The notes under the pieces: model-generated | What the model was told of the DNA's origin: nothing | What the model saw: the letters and a program-made list of their open reading frames with translations, nothing else | Databases searched by the model: none | Source of the DNA: Perkinsela sp. pyNocScin1 | Lineage: Eukaryota; Euglenozoa; Kinetoplastea; Prokinetoplastida; Perkinselidae | DNA length: 64,000 nt | Direction: 5' to 3' | Assembly: GCA_964019655.1 (NCBI GenBank) | Contig: CAXHTR010000002.1 | Span: 248,001-312,000, forward strand | Part shown: positions 1 through 9,440 of the stretch, one piece after another | How positions within the stretch are numbered: position 1 is the first letter of the stretch | How the letters are laid out: every line of letters begins with the position of its first letter | Position numbers and translations under genes: made by a program

Positions 1-644
1 AGCGTCGTCAAATTTTTGAGCGCATGGAGCATTTGGAGCATGACGTTGGTGACTTTTGTCTTCTGAAGCGTCAGGACACGGAGTGACTGGCATTTGACGA
101 TGCGCTGGATGTCAGAGAAGCGCATGGTGGAGTGCAGGATGTGGAGCTCCTCGCACGGGTGGCGGTGGAGGTTCTCGAGGCATTCGAGGCGGTGGCGGAC
201 GATGACGACGCGCTCCCACCGCGCGGCGGTATCTTCGATGGCGCGCTGCACCGTCGGCTGCGTCAGCGGGAGGCCCGCGGGGTGCACGTCGTAGATGTCG
301 CCGACGTGGTGGATGCGCGTGCGGATGCTCTGTGGGTAGCAGGACTCGTCCCGGTCGAACTCGGCGACGTACTCGCCGCCCCACGGGCAGAGCCACTTGA
401 AGCGCTGCTGGAACTGGCAGATGCCTGCGATGAGGCTGAGTGGCAGCGTGTACTTCGCCGCAGTGTTCGTCTCATGGAAGTGCCGAGCGGCGAGCAGGGA
501 CTGCACGAGGTTTGGGTTCGCGCGGTGGCTGCGCATGAGCTCTCGCTCGAGGAAGGAGCACTGCAGCGACGCCTTTTGCTCGAACTCGGTGTCGAGTGAC
601 TGTACGCACGGAATGCTTCGGACCATGAGGCTTCCTGCTGGCAT
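1..644 (-). CDS. Unidentified protein, incomplete at the window edge; possible leucine-rich repeats
   Basis: The minus strand is open from an ATG at 644 to position 1 with no stop, giving at least 214 residues that continue outside the window. This ATG is the first in frame after an upstream TAA near 728-730. The part seen begins MPAGSLMVRSIPCVQSLD, has several Trp and Cys residues (FKWLCPWGGEY) and ends in LRVLTLQKTKV followed by LHALKNLTT, which reads like the start of leucine-rich repeats. G or C dominates third codon positions, as in the UFD2 and PRP8 genes of this window. I do not recognise a family; the repeat reading rests on about 30 residues. Long open frames on the opposite strand (132-599) are mirror images of this GC-rich coding sequence. 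Confidence 0.6.
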   Translation of the reverse strand, partial: MPAGSLMVRSIPCVQSLDTEFEQKASLQCSFLERELMRSHRANPNLVQSLLAARHFHETNTAAKYTLPLSLIAGICQFQQRFKWLCPWGGEYVAEFDRDESCYPQSIRTRIHHVGDIYDVHPAGLPLTQPTVQRAIEDTAARWERVVIVRHRLECLENLHRHPCEELHILHSTMRFSDIQRIVKCQSLRVLTLQKTKVTNVMLQMLHALKNLTT

Positions 645-966
645 TGATGTAGTTATCTGAAGGGAAACAAAGTGGTGTAGATCGAAAAAACATGATTTTT
701 GCAGTCATGTTCGATAGGGTTAATAGTTTAAGAATCGATACAAATTTTTGAGAAACGAAAAAGTGCGTGATCACTGCCAATTTTTGTGGGCCAAAGCTCG
801 AAAAACTGCTCATTGCATCTGACTCTCTCTCCCCTTCTCTGACGATCGCATAGACTTCCGCTCAAGGCTCACTGCCCTTTGCTCATGGGGTGTATTTACA
901 AAGAAAACAACAAGAAAAAGTAAACAAATTTTCTCTAGAGAGCGACTTACAAGCATTTTAGGGACA

Positions 967-1015
967 CAATGACTCGCTCGAGGCAAGAAATCGGTTCACA
1001 ACACGCGAGTCATTG
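967..1015. other. 11-bp perfect inverted repeat (candidate structured RNA) in a 426-bp gap
   Basis: Between the edge gene and the HMG-box gene (645-1070) I see no convincing open frame. The gap holds an exact 11-bp inverted repeat, CAATGACTCGC at 967-977 and GCGAGTCATTG at 1005-1015, around a 27-base loop. A CACAGAC segment follows at about 1020-1026, loosely recalling the AGA box of kinetoplastid single-hairpin H/ACA RNAs, but on the strand opposite to local transcription. Function unknown. Confidence 0.3.
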
Positions 1016-1070
1016 ACGGCACAGACAAGCGATAGCTATGGCACGCTGCGGGAACACAGAGCTCTGCTCA

Positions 1071-1625
1071 TCAGTGGTAGAATGGGAGCTTATGACTGTC
1101 ACTCAGCACCTTCGCTTTCTCACGGTACTCGTCCTTGTCGCACACTGACAGTCGGCGGTACATATCGGCAATGAGTTTCCAGCGCTCAACAAAGCTCTTG
1201 TCCGGGTGTTTCTTCTTGACCTGCGCGCGAACTTCTTGCACAAAGCGCACGTACGCATTGTACGGGCCTTTGCGGTAGATGACGCGCAGCCAGCGTGCCG
1301 TCTCCGCGTCGCACCCTGCGAGTTTACTGAGCGCGGTATCGGTGATCTTCTGCCGCCTTTGCTGCGCTCTCTCTGCGATCGACTCGACGGTATTTACAGT
1401 TTTGCTTGATGACACGCGGTAGGCATCCCATCGGCCGGAGCTCATAGACTGGCAGGCCCGCTCGAGCTCGCCCTGGATTGCTCGGAGGTCAGTGTGCTTC
1501 ACCTGGATGCGGATATTCGCTTGCGCTGGAAACCGGGCCTCGCGAACCCGCCGGAAGAAGCGGTTAGAGGCGCGCTGCGCCTGCCGCGGCACGAAGCAGA
1601 GAATAAAGCGCGAGAGGCGAAACAT
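1071..1625 (-). CDS. Mitochondrial HMG-box protein (TFAM or kinetoplast-associated-protein type)
   Basis: A 184-residue protein. The first 40 residues (MFRLSRFILCFVPRQAQRAS onward) are rich in Arg and hydrophobic residues and lack acids until about residue 29, as in a mitochondrial presequence. Residues about 118-172 resemble an HMG box: NAYVRFVQEVRAQVKKKHPD, then SFVERWKLIADMYRRLS and DKDEYREKAK, matching the usual F..E.R..V...HP, K.I...W..LS and DK..Y...A pattern. One box plus a presequence suggests a protein that bends or packages mitochondrial DNA, as TFAM, Abf2 and some kinetoplast-associated proteins do. The box is divergent (Met-Tyr replaces the central Trp), so DNA binding is inferred. 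It ends 124 bp before the Cdc20-like gene's stop codon side and is transcribed with it. Confidence 0.6.
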   Translation of the reverse strand: MFRLSRFILCFVPRQAQRASNRFFRRVREARFPAQANIRIQVKHTDLRAIQGELERACQSMSSGRWDAYRVSSSKTVNTVESIAERAQQRRQKITDTALSKLAGCDAETARWLRVIYRKGPYNAYVRFVQEVRAQVKKKHPDKSFVERWKLIADMYRRLSVCDKDEYREKAKVLSDSHKLPFYH

Positions 1626-1749
1626 TGGCCTTCATCAAAGAGCAGCTGCGGCGGAAAAACCGTAGGACATTGGAGTGCTCGATGAGAGAGAAACTACAGG
1701 AAAATTAAGTGATTTCAGTTCTACGTAGAAAGTATGATTTGAGGAGCGT

Positions 1750-3429
1750 TTACACATCGTTTGGGAACACATGCCAGAATTTCAGCAGCTCGTCCCCAGT
1801 GAGCGCACAGACAGTCTGCCCGCTCGGTGATAGCGCAGCGTCAAGCACACCGAGCACCTCGCCTGCCGCCTCGGCCCCCGCATCAAATTTACCGAAGGGC
1901 GTGATCGGCGCAAACCTATCGAGCGACCACAGGTGCAGCTGCTGGAAGCAGTCTGGCCGGTACGGGAAGCCGTAGTGCGTCGTGAGAACTTCGTTGTACG
2001 GCGCGTTGAGGGCGACAGCGCTGATGGCGCGACCGGTGTCGATAGCGAGCAGGCGGTCGCTCCGCTTGATGTCCCACGTGCACAGGTAACCGTTTCGGCT
2101 GCCAGTGAGCAGCCGCTGTGGGTGCTGCCTATCCCACGCGAACGCCGTGGTGCTGCTCGCCGTGCGGAGTGATGCCACGGCGCTCTTCGAATCAATGAAA
2201 TTTCCGAGGGAGCGAACGTCGAGGATCTGCACTGCCTTGTCGGGTTCAGCAGCAAAGGCTTTCCCCGATGGGAGCGTCTGCGTCTTCTGCTCGAGTGCCT
2301 TGAGCTGCGAAAGCGCCGCGTCATCGGCATCGGGGAGCGCGCTCGTACCCACGGCCACCCAGTGGTCGTTCGGGCGAGGCGCGCATGCGAGCCCTGCCAG
2401 TGCGCTATTCGTGTCACTGCAGCGGACGCTCTTTATCCACTTTCCGGCGCGTAGGTCGAGGAACGCAAGGGACCCGTCGCTCAGCCCGGCGAGAAGTGTA
2501 TCGTCCATCCAGGCGTGCGATACGGTGTGTTTTTGGTGCCCTGTGCTGGGCAGCGCGTGCGCCTGCGTGATGCCACGGCCGCTCGCGTCAAAGACCGTCG
2601 TCACACCGCTTTTATCAGAGAAGACGATATGGGGGGCCTGTGGGCGCCAGGAAAGGCACGAAATGCGCTCCTGACGTGGCTGAACAGTCAAAAGATAGTG
2701 CGCCGTCGCCGTCACTGGGTCCCAGGCGTAGAGATGCTCAGTGAGGGCAATGCCTAAAATCTCTGGCGCGTTCGGGGCGTCACACCATGCAAGCTGCCTG
2801 AGGCATGGCGTCTGCTGCGCCCCAGGCGCGTCGAGAATGCGATCGACGCCGTTGGCGAACCCTGTGCTTTGCCGCGTGAGCGGCCGCTGTGGCTCGGTGA
2901 GGCGGATCACAGATGCGCGGGTGGACTGCCTTGGGAAGAACGACGGTCGGGCGCTCGACCGGCAGAACATAGAGAGCCTCGTCCGTTCCAGCCTGCTCGA
3001 GTGCTGTTGACTCGTGAGCCGCACTGCATCATCACCGAAGGTTTGTCGGTATGTTTCCATGTTTCCTTCGTTGGTATAGCTCTGTACGAGGGCTTCGAGC
3101 TGCTCTTGATTCGATTGAAACAGTGGCATCTGTGGCTTTTGCGCGCATAAATCGTCGAGCAAGCTTGACTCGAACGGCGCGCTCTTCGTGGCCGAGTTTT
3201 TTGTGTCGCAGTAGGTCATTGCCATGACCGCTCTGCGAAAGCTGGTGTCCTGTGTGTACGCTGGGGTGTCAGGGCTGGCACGGGCGTAGAAGTGTCGCCT
3301 CAGTTCGTTGTCGAGGCTCGCGTGCTCCATCGAGCCTTCGGACAGGGGCGAGTGCCTCGCGTCTCCAAAGTTGTCTGCTTCAAGGAGCGCGTCGAGCTCT
3401 GCGCATGATGGATAGGCATCGTGCTGCAT
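1750..3429 (-). CDS. Cdc20/Cdh1-family WD40 activator of the anaphase-promoting complex
   Basis: A 559-residue protein with about 190 residues of low-complexity N-terminus and a WD40 propeller. Family marks are RILDAPG at the start of the propeller, the IDTGRAISAV...NEVLTTHYGF blade (Cdc20 proteins have VDTGSQV...KELVSSHGF) and the last blade LSPSGQTVCAL.GDELLKFW. In this family the propeller binds D-box and KEN-box substrates and delivers them to the APC/C in mitosis. The DDFYLN segment that normally follows the RILDAP motif is missing, I find no clear C-box (DRFIPxR), and the C-terminus is NDV rather than Ile-Arg. APC/C docking may therefore differ. The family call is good; whether it is the Cdc20 or Cdh1 branch cannot be told. 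Confidence 0.72.
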   Translation of the reverse strand: MQHDAYPSCAELDALLEADNFGDARHSPLSEGSMEHASLDNELRRHFYARASPDTPAYTQDTSFRRAVMAMTYCDTKNSATKSAPFESSLLDDLCAQKPQMPLFQSNQEQLEALVQSYTNEGNMETYRQTFGDDAVRLTSQQHSSRLERTRLSMFCRSSARPSFFPRQSTRASVIRLTEPQRPLTRQSTGFANGVDRILDAPGAQQTPCLRQLAWCDAPNAPEILGIALTEHLYAWDPVTATAHYLLTVQPRQERISCLSWRPQAPHIVFSDKSGVTTVFDASGRGITQAHALPSTGHQKHTVSHAWMDDTLLAGLSDGSLAFLDLRAGKWIKSVRCSDTNSALAGLACAPRPNDHWVAVGTSALPDADDAALSQLKALEQKTQTLPSGKAFAAEPDKAVQILDVRSLGNFIDSKSAVASLRTASSTTAFAWDRQHPQRLLTGSRNGYLCTWDIKRSDRLLAIDTGRAISAVALNAPYNEVLTTHYGFPYRPDCFQQLHLWSLDRFAPITPFGKFDAGAEAAGEVLGVLDAALSPSGQTVCALTGDELLKFWHVFPNDV

Positions 3430-3679
3430 TTTCAGTTCGCTACCATTTTGTTGTCAATTGAAATGCAAATGTTGCACTATAATGGCGATAATGCTACTTT
3501 ATCGTACGATTTAAACTTTGAATCATGTTCAAGCCCAAAGATTTGCTACGCGGTTCAATATTCACTTTCGGATACCGTTTCGCCCGCTAAAATAAAGCAT
3601 GCCATCACTGCATGATTCTGCTACTAATTTTCCACGCAAAGACCTTGCATCATGCGCTGTATGTGTGGTATGCTTCTGC

Positions 3680-4432
3680 TTAAAAAGCTACTGGCCTTGT
3701 GGTGCAGATGATCGTCTCGTTCTGAAACGGTGAGAAGCAGTGAATTCGCGGATTAAAGTAAAAGTCCGGAAACTTAACAAACGTCTTTTCGATGAGACCA
3801 AGCGCCGAGGTGTCGATTCCAAGGTCGTCCCGCTCTTCATAGTGGATATTCTCGAGAAACTTTTCGTCTTCCAATGGAAATACAAGCTGCAGCCTATTAT
3901 CATCTGGCGCATCGCCTGCTGCACCGGTCGCACTAGGGCCAGTGGAGTTTCCATCGATAGCCGGTCCCTCCGCGGCATCTTTCGCGAGCTTTTGCTCCTT
4001 CGCCTTTTCAACCATACCCTGCAAGAGCGTCTGGTTCTTCGACGAGAAGAGCATTTTGAGAATATCGACGACGCGCGTCGCGCGGGGTGTTTCGAGGTGG
4101 TACGAACTCCACATACCAGTCATTCGGATGCCGTACTGGACGTCGAGCAGCGAGTGCGTGCGGTCTTCGATGCGCATCTCCTTCACGTGCTTCTTGTGTT
4201 CCAGGATCTCCTCGGTCTCCTTGTTCGGATCATGGATCTCTTTGAGAATTTTCAAGATCTCGGGCTCATCGGTGGCGTCAAGAACGACCTGTGGCTCATC
4301 CTCTGCAAAATCGAGAATATCTGGCAGCGTCTCTTCGATCACTTCATCAGCAAAGATATCATCTTCCAGAAAACTGAGGCGGGTAGCTGCCACTATCACG
4401 ATTGCACTCCCAACGAGAAAAGCGTGGCGCAT
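3680..4432 (-). CDS. Unidentified secreted or ER-lumen protein
   Basis: A 250-residue protein. Residues 1-18 (MRHAFLVGSAIVIVAATR) look like a signal peptide, followed by a strongly acidic stretch (residues 20-75, many Asp and Glu). Later come a charged helical part (HKKHVKEMRIEDRTHSLLD), a low-complexity Gly/Ala/Ser linker around 155-175 and a C-terminal part ending FQNETIICTTRPVAF. Possible N-glycosylation sites are NQT, NST and NET. There is no second membrane segment and no KDEL-type tail. I do not recognise the family. The length, signal peptide and acidic region would fit an ER or secretory cargo protein, but that is inference. Confidence 0.6.
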   Translation of the reverse strand: MRHAFLVGSAIVIVAATRLSFLEDDIFADEVIEETLPDILDFAEDEPQVVLDATDEPEILKILKEIHDPNKETEEILEHKKHVKEMRIEDRTHSLLDVQYGIRMTGMWSSYHLETPRATRVVDILKMLFSSKNQTLLQGMVEKAKEQKLAKDAAEGPAIDGNSTGPSATGAAGDAPDDNRLQLVFPLEDEKFLENIHYEERDDLGIDTSALGLIEKTFVKFPDFYFNPRIHCFSPFQNETIICTTRPVAF

Positions 4433-4586
4433 TATCTGATTTCTTTAAGTTTAGATACAAGAGATAAATAATTTCGAGTTTCAAGACATAGATAACCCTC
4501 CGATCACGCAGTTATTCGCAGCACACAAAAATCGAAAAAATGCCACTATACAAACGCTTGTATCTATCGAATTTTATCTGTGATGC

Positions 4587-7349
4587 TTACTGAAATCCAA
4601 GGAACTGCCTGTACTGATCCGGGAGACTGCGCAGCAGTGGTCCGAAAGTTCCATCATGATTTTGCAAGAGCGAGCGGCAGCGCTCGGGGAAGAGATCGCA
4701 GGGCTCGGCGTGAGCGTACACCACCAAGTTGTACTTGCACGACGCGAGCGTTCGGGACCCCACCGCGATAGTCTCCTCGTTGCTCTTCTCGAAGGCGTGC
4801 GGCTTATGGCCCGCCTTCTGGTGATTCTGTATGAGTGTGCACAGCGCAGCGGCCATGGCGGCCCAGAGCGCTTGGTTAGCTGTAATGTGTGGCCCGCTCA
4901 CAAGCATCGCCGTCATGGCGGTGATGACGAGTGCACGGTCGTCGCGATTAACGCAGCGCTCGAGCCACGGCATCCAGACGTTGCGCAGGAGCATTTCGAG
5001 CAGCCCGCTCTGCATGCCGTCAATCTGCTGGAAAAGTATCAAAGACCCCCCTTCGCCGTGTTTCTCGAGTGCCAGCACGCATCGACTCAGCCAAATCACG
5101 AGATTCTTGATAAATTTGTTCGTCTTCGCGTTCGACAGGCGTCGGAAGAGCGACTGCAGAATTTGTTGGAGTGTCTCACGCAAGATCTCCACCGGCAGGC
5201 ACTCAAGGAACGCCGAAATTAGGAAGAAGCCCTCGTGGTCGAGTGGCTTAATGGCGATCAGGTGGTCAAAATAGCTGAGCGCCTCGGGCAAGTACGCACG
5301 CGTCTGATCGATGCGGTAAAACTTGAATGCGGTGACTGTAAAAACGGTGATGGCGTGGACGTAGCGCTTGTCACTGTAAAATGATGAGCCGAGGATCGGG
5401 CCGAGCACGCTTGCCGGCGCTTCGTACGCGCCGTTCGACGCGCGAATGCACCCCGCGAGCAGCTGAAGCACGTACGGCACGAGAAACTCTGTGTTCTGTG
5501 ACAAAACGGTTATGGAAAGCTGGAATACGCTCGTACTGATCTCTTCGACAGTGTGTGGGCTGAGAATCGAGCCGAGCGAGTCGATGAGGTAGTGCATGTA
5601 CGTGCAGTTCGGCTCGACCTGCAGCGCTTGCTGTAGCTTCGCACTCACGAACTGTAGGACTCGCGTGTTAATTGGCTGAAGGTCACTGCCGTACACGCGG
5701 GTGATGCGGTACAGCGCCTTTGCGACGCGGTCGAGCTCTGCGGCCTCATGTTTGTGCAGCCCGTCGAGCGCAGCCGAGGCGAGCGGCGTGATCTTCTCGG
5801 CCGGGATGAAGTGCTTCATCGTGATGTGATTCATCATGAAGATCTGGTCGACGCAGTGCGCGGCGTAGATCGCGAGCACGCAGTTGTCGTGCGATATCCA
5901 CTGGCTGAGCAGCGTCAGTACATCAGCGAGCGCCTGCGTCGGCAGACTGTACCGAAAGTGGCACACGAACTTGAGCGCGTCCGCCTTGAGGACAATGTGG
6001 TTCATCCCTGCGGTCGAGAGCTCTGGGAGAACGAACTGGCGGTACACAGCCTCGAGGTCGCACAGCGAGTCCTGCACGAACGTGTTGTTCAGACTCTTCT
6101 GCTCGTTGCCGGTGCTCAGTGAGAGGATGAGGCACAGCGCGGCGTCCATCTCGAGCCAATGGCGGGCCAGGTTGGAGAGCCCCTTCTGCAGGAGGGTGTG
6201 GATCGCGTTGACGATGAGCGGCCGGCCGGTCTTCTCGAGCTTGTTCGACATGAGCGCCAGCGCGAGGTTGCACGCGGAGCGCCGGCGTGTGTCTGCGTTG
6301 TTGCCCTCGATGTCTGTTCGGATATACTCGGCGTAGTCCTCTTCGATCTGCTCGATTTCGTACGATCGAGCGAGGACGTTTGGCACAATCACCTGCTCAC
6401 AGAGTGTGCGCAGTGTTTCTTCGGACGAGAGCGTTTGCCAGAAGCAGCTCCGTGCGAGGGTTGTAAGGTACTCGAGGCCTGCGATCTTGATTTGGTCATC
6501 AGACGTATCACTCGTATCGCACAGCAGCTTCCAGACGATGGGAGTGAAGTGCTCCATGTACGGAGTGAACTCCTCGCTGTAGCGCCGAAGAAAGAGGTAG
6601 ATGGCCTCGATGGCCGCGGCCTTGAGCGGCCGTGTCTGTTCATTCTCTGGATACTGCAGGAAAGAGTAGAAGCACTTCATCCACCGCGTGAGACTCTCTT
6701 CGACCTCAGTCGAGAAGTCAAATTGGCAGAGGTGGCAAAACACGTTCGTGCCGAGCTTAGCGATGTGAAAGGATTGACCCTGCGCCGCATTTTCGACGCC
6801 AGCGAGTACGGCGTTCGCCACAAGCTGATTGACTTTGATGAGCTCTGGGACATTCTCCGGTGTCAAGCCACTGTGCAGCTCATACTTGCTGAGCAGGGCA
6901 ATGATGACCTCGAAGGCTACCTGATTCGTCTGCGGATCGTGATTATCCAGCCTTGACTTCACAAAGGGCATCGCGTCCTGCCACTGCATCGGGAAGTCAT
7001 GCTCAGCGATTTTTGTGATAGAAAAGGTGAGGGCGTCCCGAATTTTCTGCTCTGCGCAGAAAATTGTTTCCAACAGTGCCGGCTTGAGCTGCTCCTTCTC
7101 CTGTGGTGCGAGCGGTGTGTCACTCTCGGGGTCCCACTGGTTCTTGATTCCGTTCTGGAGAAAAATTGCTGCTGCATGGCGAAGCCCTGATGGGATCTCT
7201 TTAGTTCGGATTATCTGAAAGAGGAAGTTGTGCAGCTGTGGTCGCTCCTGCGGTGACTCGCGTAGCTTCGTGAGCTGCGCTTCAGCACTCTTTCGTGTCG
7301 TTTCGTCAGGCGAGAGCGTACTTTGCAAAAAGCTCGCGATCTGCTCCAT
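4587..7349 (-). CDS. CSE1: Exportin-2 (CSE1/CAS), importin-alpha re-exporter
   Basis: A 920-residue karyopherin. The N-terminus MEQIASFLQSTLSPDETTRK plus AAAIFLQNGIKNQW is the importin-beta N-terminal repeat. Typical CSE1 segments follow: VIVPNVL...EDYAEYIRTDIEG and DTRRRSACNL, then LKADALKFVCHFR and YAAHCVDQIF. CSE1 carries importin alpha back to the cytoplasm together with RanGTP. The frame is open to 7427, but the ATG at 7349 gives the conserved family start and the extra 26 residues do not resemble it, so I chose 7349. A second karyopherin, importin beta, lies in the same block at 15896-18520. Confidence 0.88.
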   Translation of the reverse strand: MEQIASFLQSTLSPDETTRKSAEAQLTKLRESPQERPQLHNFLFQIIRTKEIPSGLRHAAAIFLQNGIKNQWDPESDTPLAPQEKEQLKPALLETIFCAEQKIRDALTFSITKIAEHDFPMQWQDAMPFVKSRLDNHDPQTNQVAFEVIIALLSKYELHSGLTPENVPELIKVNQLVANAVLAGVENAAQGQSFHIAKLGTNVFCHLCQFDFSTEVEESLTRWMKCFYSFLQYPENEQTRPLKAAAIEAIYLFLRRYSEEFTPYMEHFTPIVWKLLCDTSDTSDDQIKIAGLEYLTTLARSCFWQTLSSEETLRTLCEQVIVPNVLARSYEIEQIEEDYAEYIRTDIEGNNADTRRRSACNLALALMSNKLEKTGRPLIVNAIHTLLQKGLSNLARHWLEMDAALCLILSLSTGNEQKSLNNTFVQDSLCDLEAVYRQFVLPELSTAGMNHIVLKADALKFVCHFRYSLPTQALADVLTLLSQWISHDNCVLAIYAAHCVDQIFMMNHITMKHFIPAEKITPLASAALDGLHKHEAAELDRVAKALYRITRVYGSDLQPINTRVLQFVSAKLQQALQVEPNCTYMHYLIDSLGSILSPHTVEEISTSVFQLSITVLSQNTEFLVPYVLQLLAGCIRASNGAYEAPASVLGPILGSSFYSDKRYVHAITVFTVTAFKFYRIDQTRAYLPEALSYFDHLIAIKPLDHEGFFLISAFLECLPVEILRETLQQILQSLFRRLSNAKTNKFIKNLVIWLSRCVLALEKHGEGGSLILFQQIDGMQSGLLEMLLRNVWMPWLERCVNRDDRALVITAMTAMLVSGPHITANQALWAAMAAALCTLIQNHQKAGHKPHAFEKSNEETIAVGSRTLASCKYNLVVYAHAEPCDLFPERCRSLLQNHDGTFGPLLRSLPDQYRQFLGFQ

Positions 7350-7477
7350 TACGTGTATGATCAAAGTCAATGGAAGTGAAAAGCTATGAAGGCGAATTAA
7401 ATTTGCAGGAGAGATACTCCAGTGCAATTTTCAGAAACAAAAATTAATTACAGAATAGGGGACAGCAATCCTCTGAT

Positions 7478-8464
7478 TTACCAAAAGCTTTTGTGTGTAC
7501 GAATATCGATCAACAAATTGCGAAGGCCAAGCACAACTTCGACGAGGATGAGCCAGATGATGATCCATTCGAGCCAGTGACTTTTTTCGGTGTGGTATTC
7601 ACCACGAAGTAGGTCGAGCGTGCCGATGTACGCATCGATGCGGCGGTGCAAAAGAGTGCGCTTGGCGCCAACTTCAAGGAACTGGACAGACTCGCGATAC
7701 GCACCCAGCAGCTCCGGCACGTTGTCCGGGTTTGCTGCGACAAAAAGTTCGAAGGCTTTCTTCTCTGCTTGTAAGCCGTTCAGGTGCAACAGACGCTGGC
7801 GAAGCAAATGGCACGTAGCACTCGTTTTTTTCGCGATCTCAATGTTGACATTCTTGATTATAGTTTTCTCTCCGTTTTCAAGCTCCTTTTCAACTGCATC
7901 AAGCTTGTCGGAAATCTTGCTCAAAGTCACCATCTCCATGCATGCGAGCGAGAACGGTAGTTTAGCGATGGATTGATTCGAGTTCAGATGCAAAGTGTGC
8001 GTGCGGGAGCAGGGCCGACCTGGATCATCCTTTTGCAAGTGTGGAACGAATTCCAGTGTGACATCCTGGGGGAGTATGCATTTAGCATCAGCTTTTTTTC
8101 GGGAGACTTTCTGACTTCCTTTGACCATTGCGATGGTCTCAAGCACTTCAATTGGGTTGGACTTGTACTCAGTCCACATGAGGCCAGCGAAGCTTTCAAA
8201 ATCCTTCTTGGAGCCACCCCAGCAAACATGCGCGTCTTTTGAAACAAAGTGTGTCACCATAGAGGAACTTTTTCTAGCCCCACTTCGTGTTTGGAATGTG
8301 CACACCGGAATTTTTTTGTTTTGAGTAGAAGCAATGAGCGTTGACGATATGCCTTTGGCTGAAAGTACTTCGTGCATCTTCTCGATTGAGATCGCCTTGC
8401 GAAAGCACTGGGTTGTCACGTTTACCCGGTCAGTTGCGCGCAGAAGGTAATTGAAATGGAGCAT
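7478..8464 (-). CDS. RMND1/Rmd1-family (DUF155) mitochondrial inner-membrane protein
   Basis: A 328-residue protein. The end is characteristic of the DUF155 family: a helical region with LRGEYHTEKSHWLEWIIIWL and then a single membrane helix (IIIWLILVEVVLGL) close to the C-terminus. Upstream are the conserved SLACMEMVTLSKISDKLDAV and ELLGAYRESVQFLEVGAKR segments. The N-terminus (LLRATDRVNVTTQCFRKA) could serve as a mitochondrial presequence. Family members such as human RMND1 sit in the inner membrane and support mitochondrial translation. The function here is carried over from the family. Confidence 0.72.
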   Translation of the reverse strand: MLHFNYLLRATDRVNVTTQCFRKAISIEKMHEVLSAKGISSTLIASTQNKKIPVCTFQTRSGARKSSSMVTHFVSKDAHVCWGGSKKDFESFAGLMWTEYKSNPIEVLETIAMVKGSQKVSRKKADAKCILPQDVTLEFVPHLQKDDPGRPCSRTHTLHLNSNQSIAKLPFSLACMEMVTLSKISDKLDAVEKELENGEKTIIKNVNIEIAKKTSATCHLLRQRLLHLNGLQAEKKAFELFVAANPDNVPELLGAYRESVQFLEVGAKRTLLHRRIDAYIGTLDLLRGEYHTEKSHWLEWIIIWLILVEVVLGLRNLLIDIRTHKSFW

Positions 8465-8553
8465 GTCAAGTATGAAATGATAAAAAAGATTTCGTGGCTA
8501 CATGCTGTAGCTTCATAAGAGCAAATAAAATGAGTTAAATACAAGGACTGTAC

Positions 8554-9342
8554 TTACTGTTGCACTTTTGCGATAAATTTTCGTGTTTTTTCAACAGTTT
8601 CTTCAACTTCCACTGCGCCACCATGATTGAATGCCTCTATGATTGGGGTGACAATGGAAGGAATGAAAGTATTCAGAACAACCGTCGCATTATGCACAAG
8701 AAAGCCGCCATCCACTGGAAAGTATAAAAGGACAGACTTGACTTTTGCTGTGCTGTCAACCTTTCCTTTGTTTTTCTTCGTTCTCTCAAGCAGAATGCCA
8801 TGGGTGAAGCAGACCCCCAGCTCAGCGCTGAGAAGATCAAGCGATTCTTTCGGGAGCAAACTGACGTTAAACTGAACCGTCAAACTATACAAATAGGGTA
8901 TAATCTGTTTTGTAAAGCGGAACATATTGTCTTTGCACTCTTCAGCAATTACAACGGATCCCTTCGGCTGGCAATTGACGTGGTAGTCAACTGATGACAA
9001 AAAGGCTGGATTAATGCGATCAGCCGTGAGCTTTGGGAGCAGGTAAACAGCCTGCGTAAAAATAACGGTATACTTGTCTGCATCTTTGGGATCATAAATG
9101 TTTACAAATGGGACATTGTTCTCGGCGACTTCATTTCTGAAAGATGATAAGTTGATCACTTTGTCTATCAGCGACCGCTGCGCTTCAGTGTGGTTCGGTC
9201 CAGGGTGGCATGAGAAGTAAAAAAAGCACTCACCTGATTCTAGCTTCTTGGCCGCTGTGTCGTCGATGTCCAGCGATACATCAGTGAAGATATTTGCTTT
9301 GCTTTTCAGTGGGCATGTTGTGCAGGACAGTTTCAAATCCAT
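8554..9342 (-). CDS. Unidentified conserved-looking protein
   Basis: A 262-residue protein starting at the first ATG of the frame (9342); an upstream TTG would add only six residues. The sequence begins MDLKLSCTTCPLKSKANIF and contains FYFSCHPGPNHTEAQ, a hydrophobic stretch VIFTQAVYLLPKL and a C-terminal region KSVLLYFPVDGGFLVHNATV before a final charged helix (VEVEETVEKTRKFIAKVQQ). Cys residues are spread through the first half. I see no signal peptide and no clear membrane helix, and I do not recognise the family. It lies 89 bp from the RMND1-type gene and 98 bp from the PPCS gene. Confidence 0.55.
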   Translation of the reverse strand: MDLKLSCTTCPLKSKANIFTDVSLDIDDTAAKKLESGECFFYFSCHPGPNHTEAQRSLIDKVINLSSFRNEVAENNVPFVNIYDPKDADKYTVIFTQAVYLLPKLTADRINPAFLSSVDYHVNCQPKGSVVIAEECKDNMFRFTKQIIPYLYSLTVQFNVSLLPKESLDLLSAELGVCFTHGILLERTKKNKGKVDSTAKVKSVLLYFPVDGGFLVHNATVVLNTFIPSIVTPIIEAFNHGGAVEVEETVEKTRKFIAKVQQ

Positions 9343-9440
9343 TTCTCTTAATAAGTGCAAAGGGCAAAAGTCATTTTCGAAGGAATATTGAATGGTGATA
9401 GCAGCTGCAAGCCTGCATCAATCGGCTAATTTTACTGTTA

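Noticed and set aside
132..599. 155-residue plus-strand frame, Ala/Leu/Val/Glu-rich
   Set aside because: It is the mirror of the GC-rich minus-strand edge gene; its composition is that of antisense codons, and it opposes the block direction.
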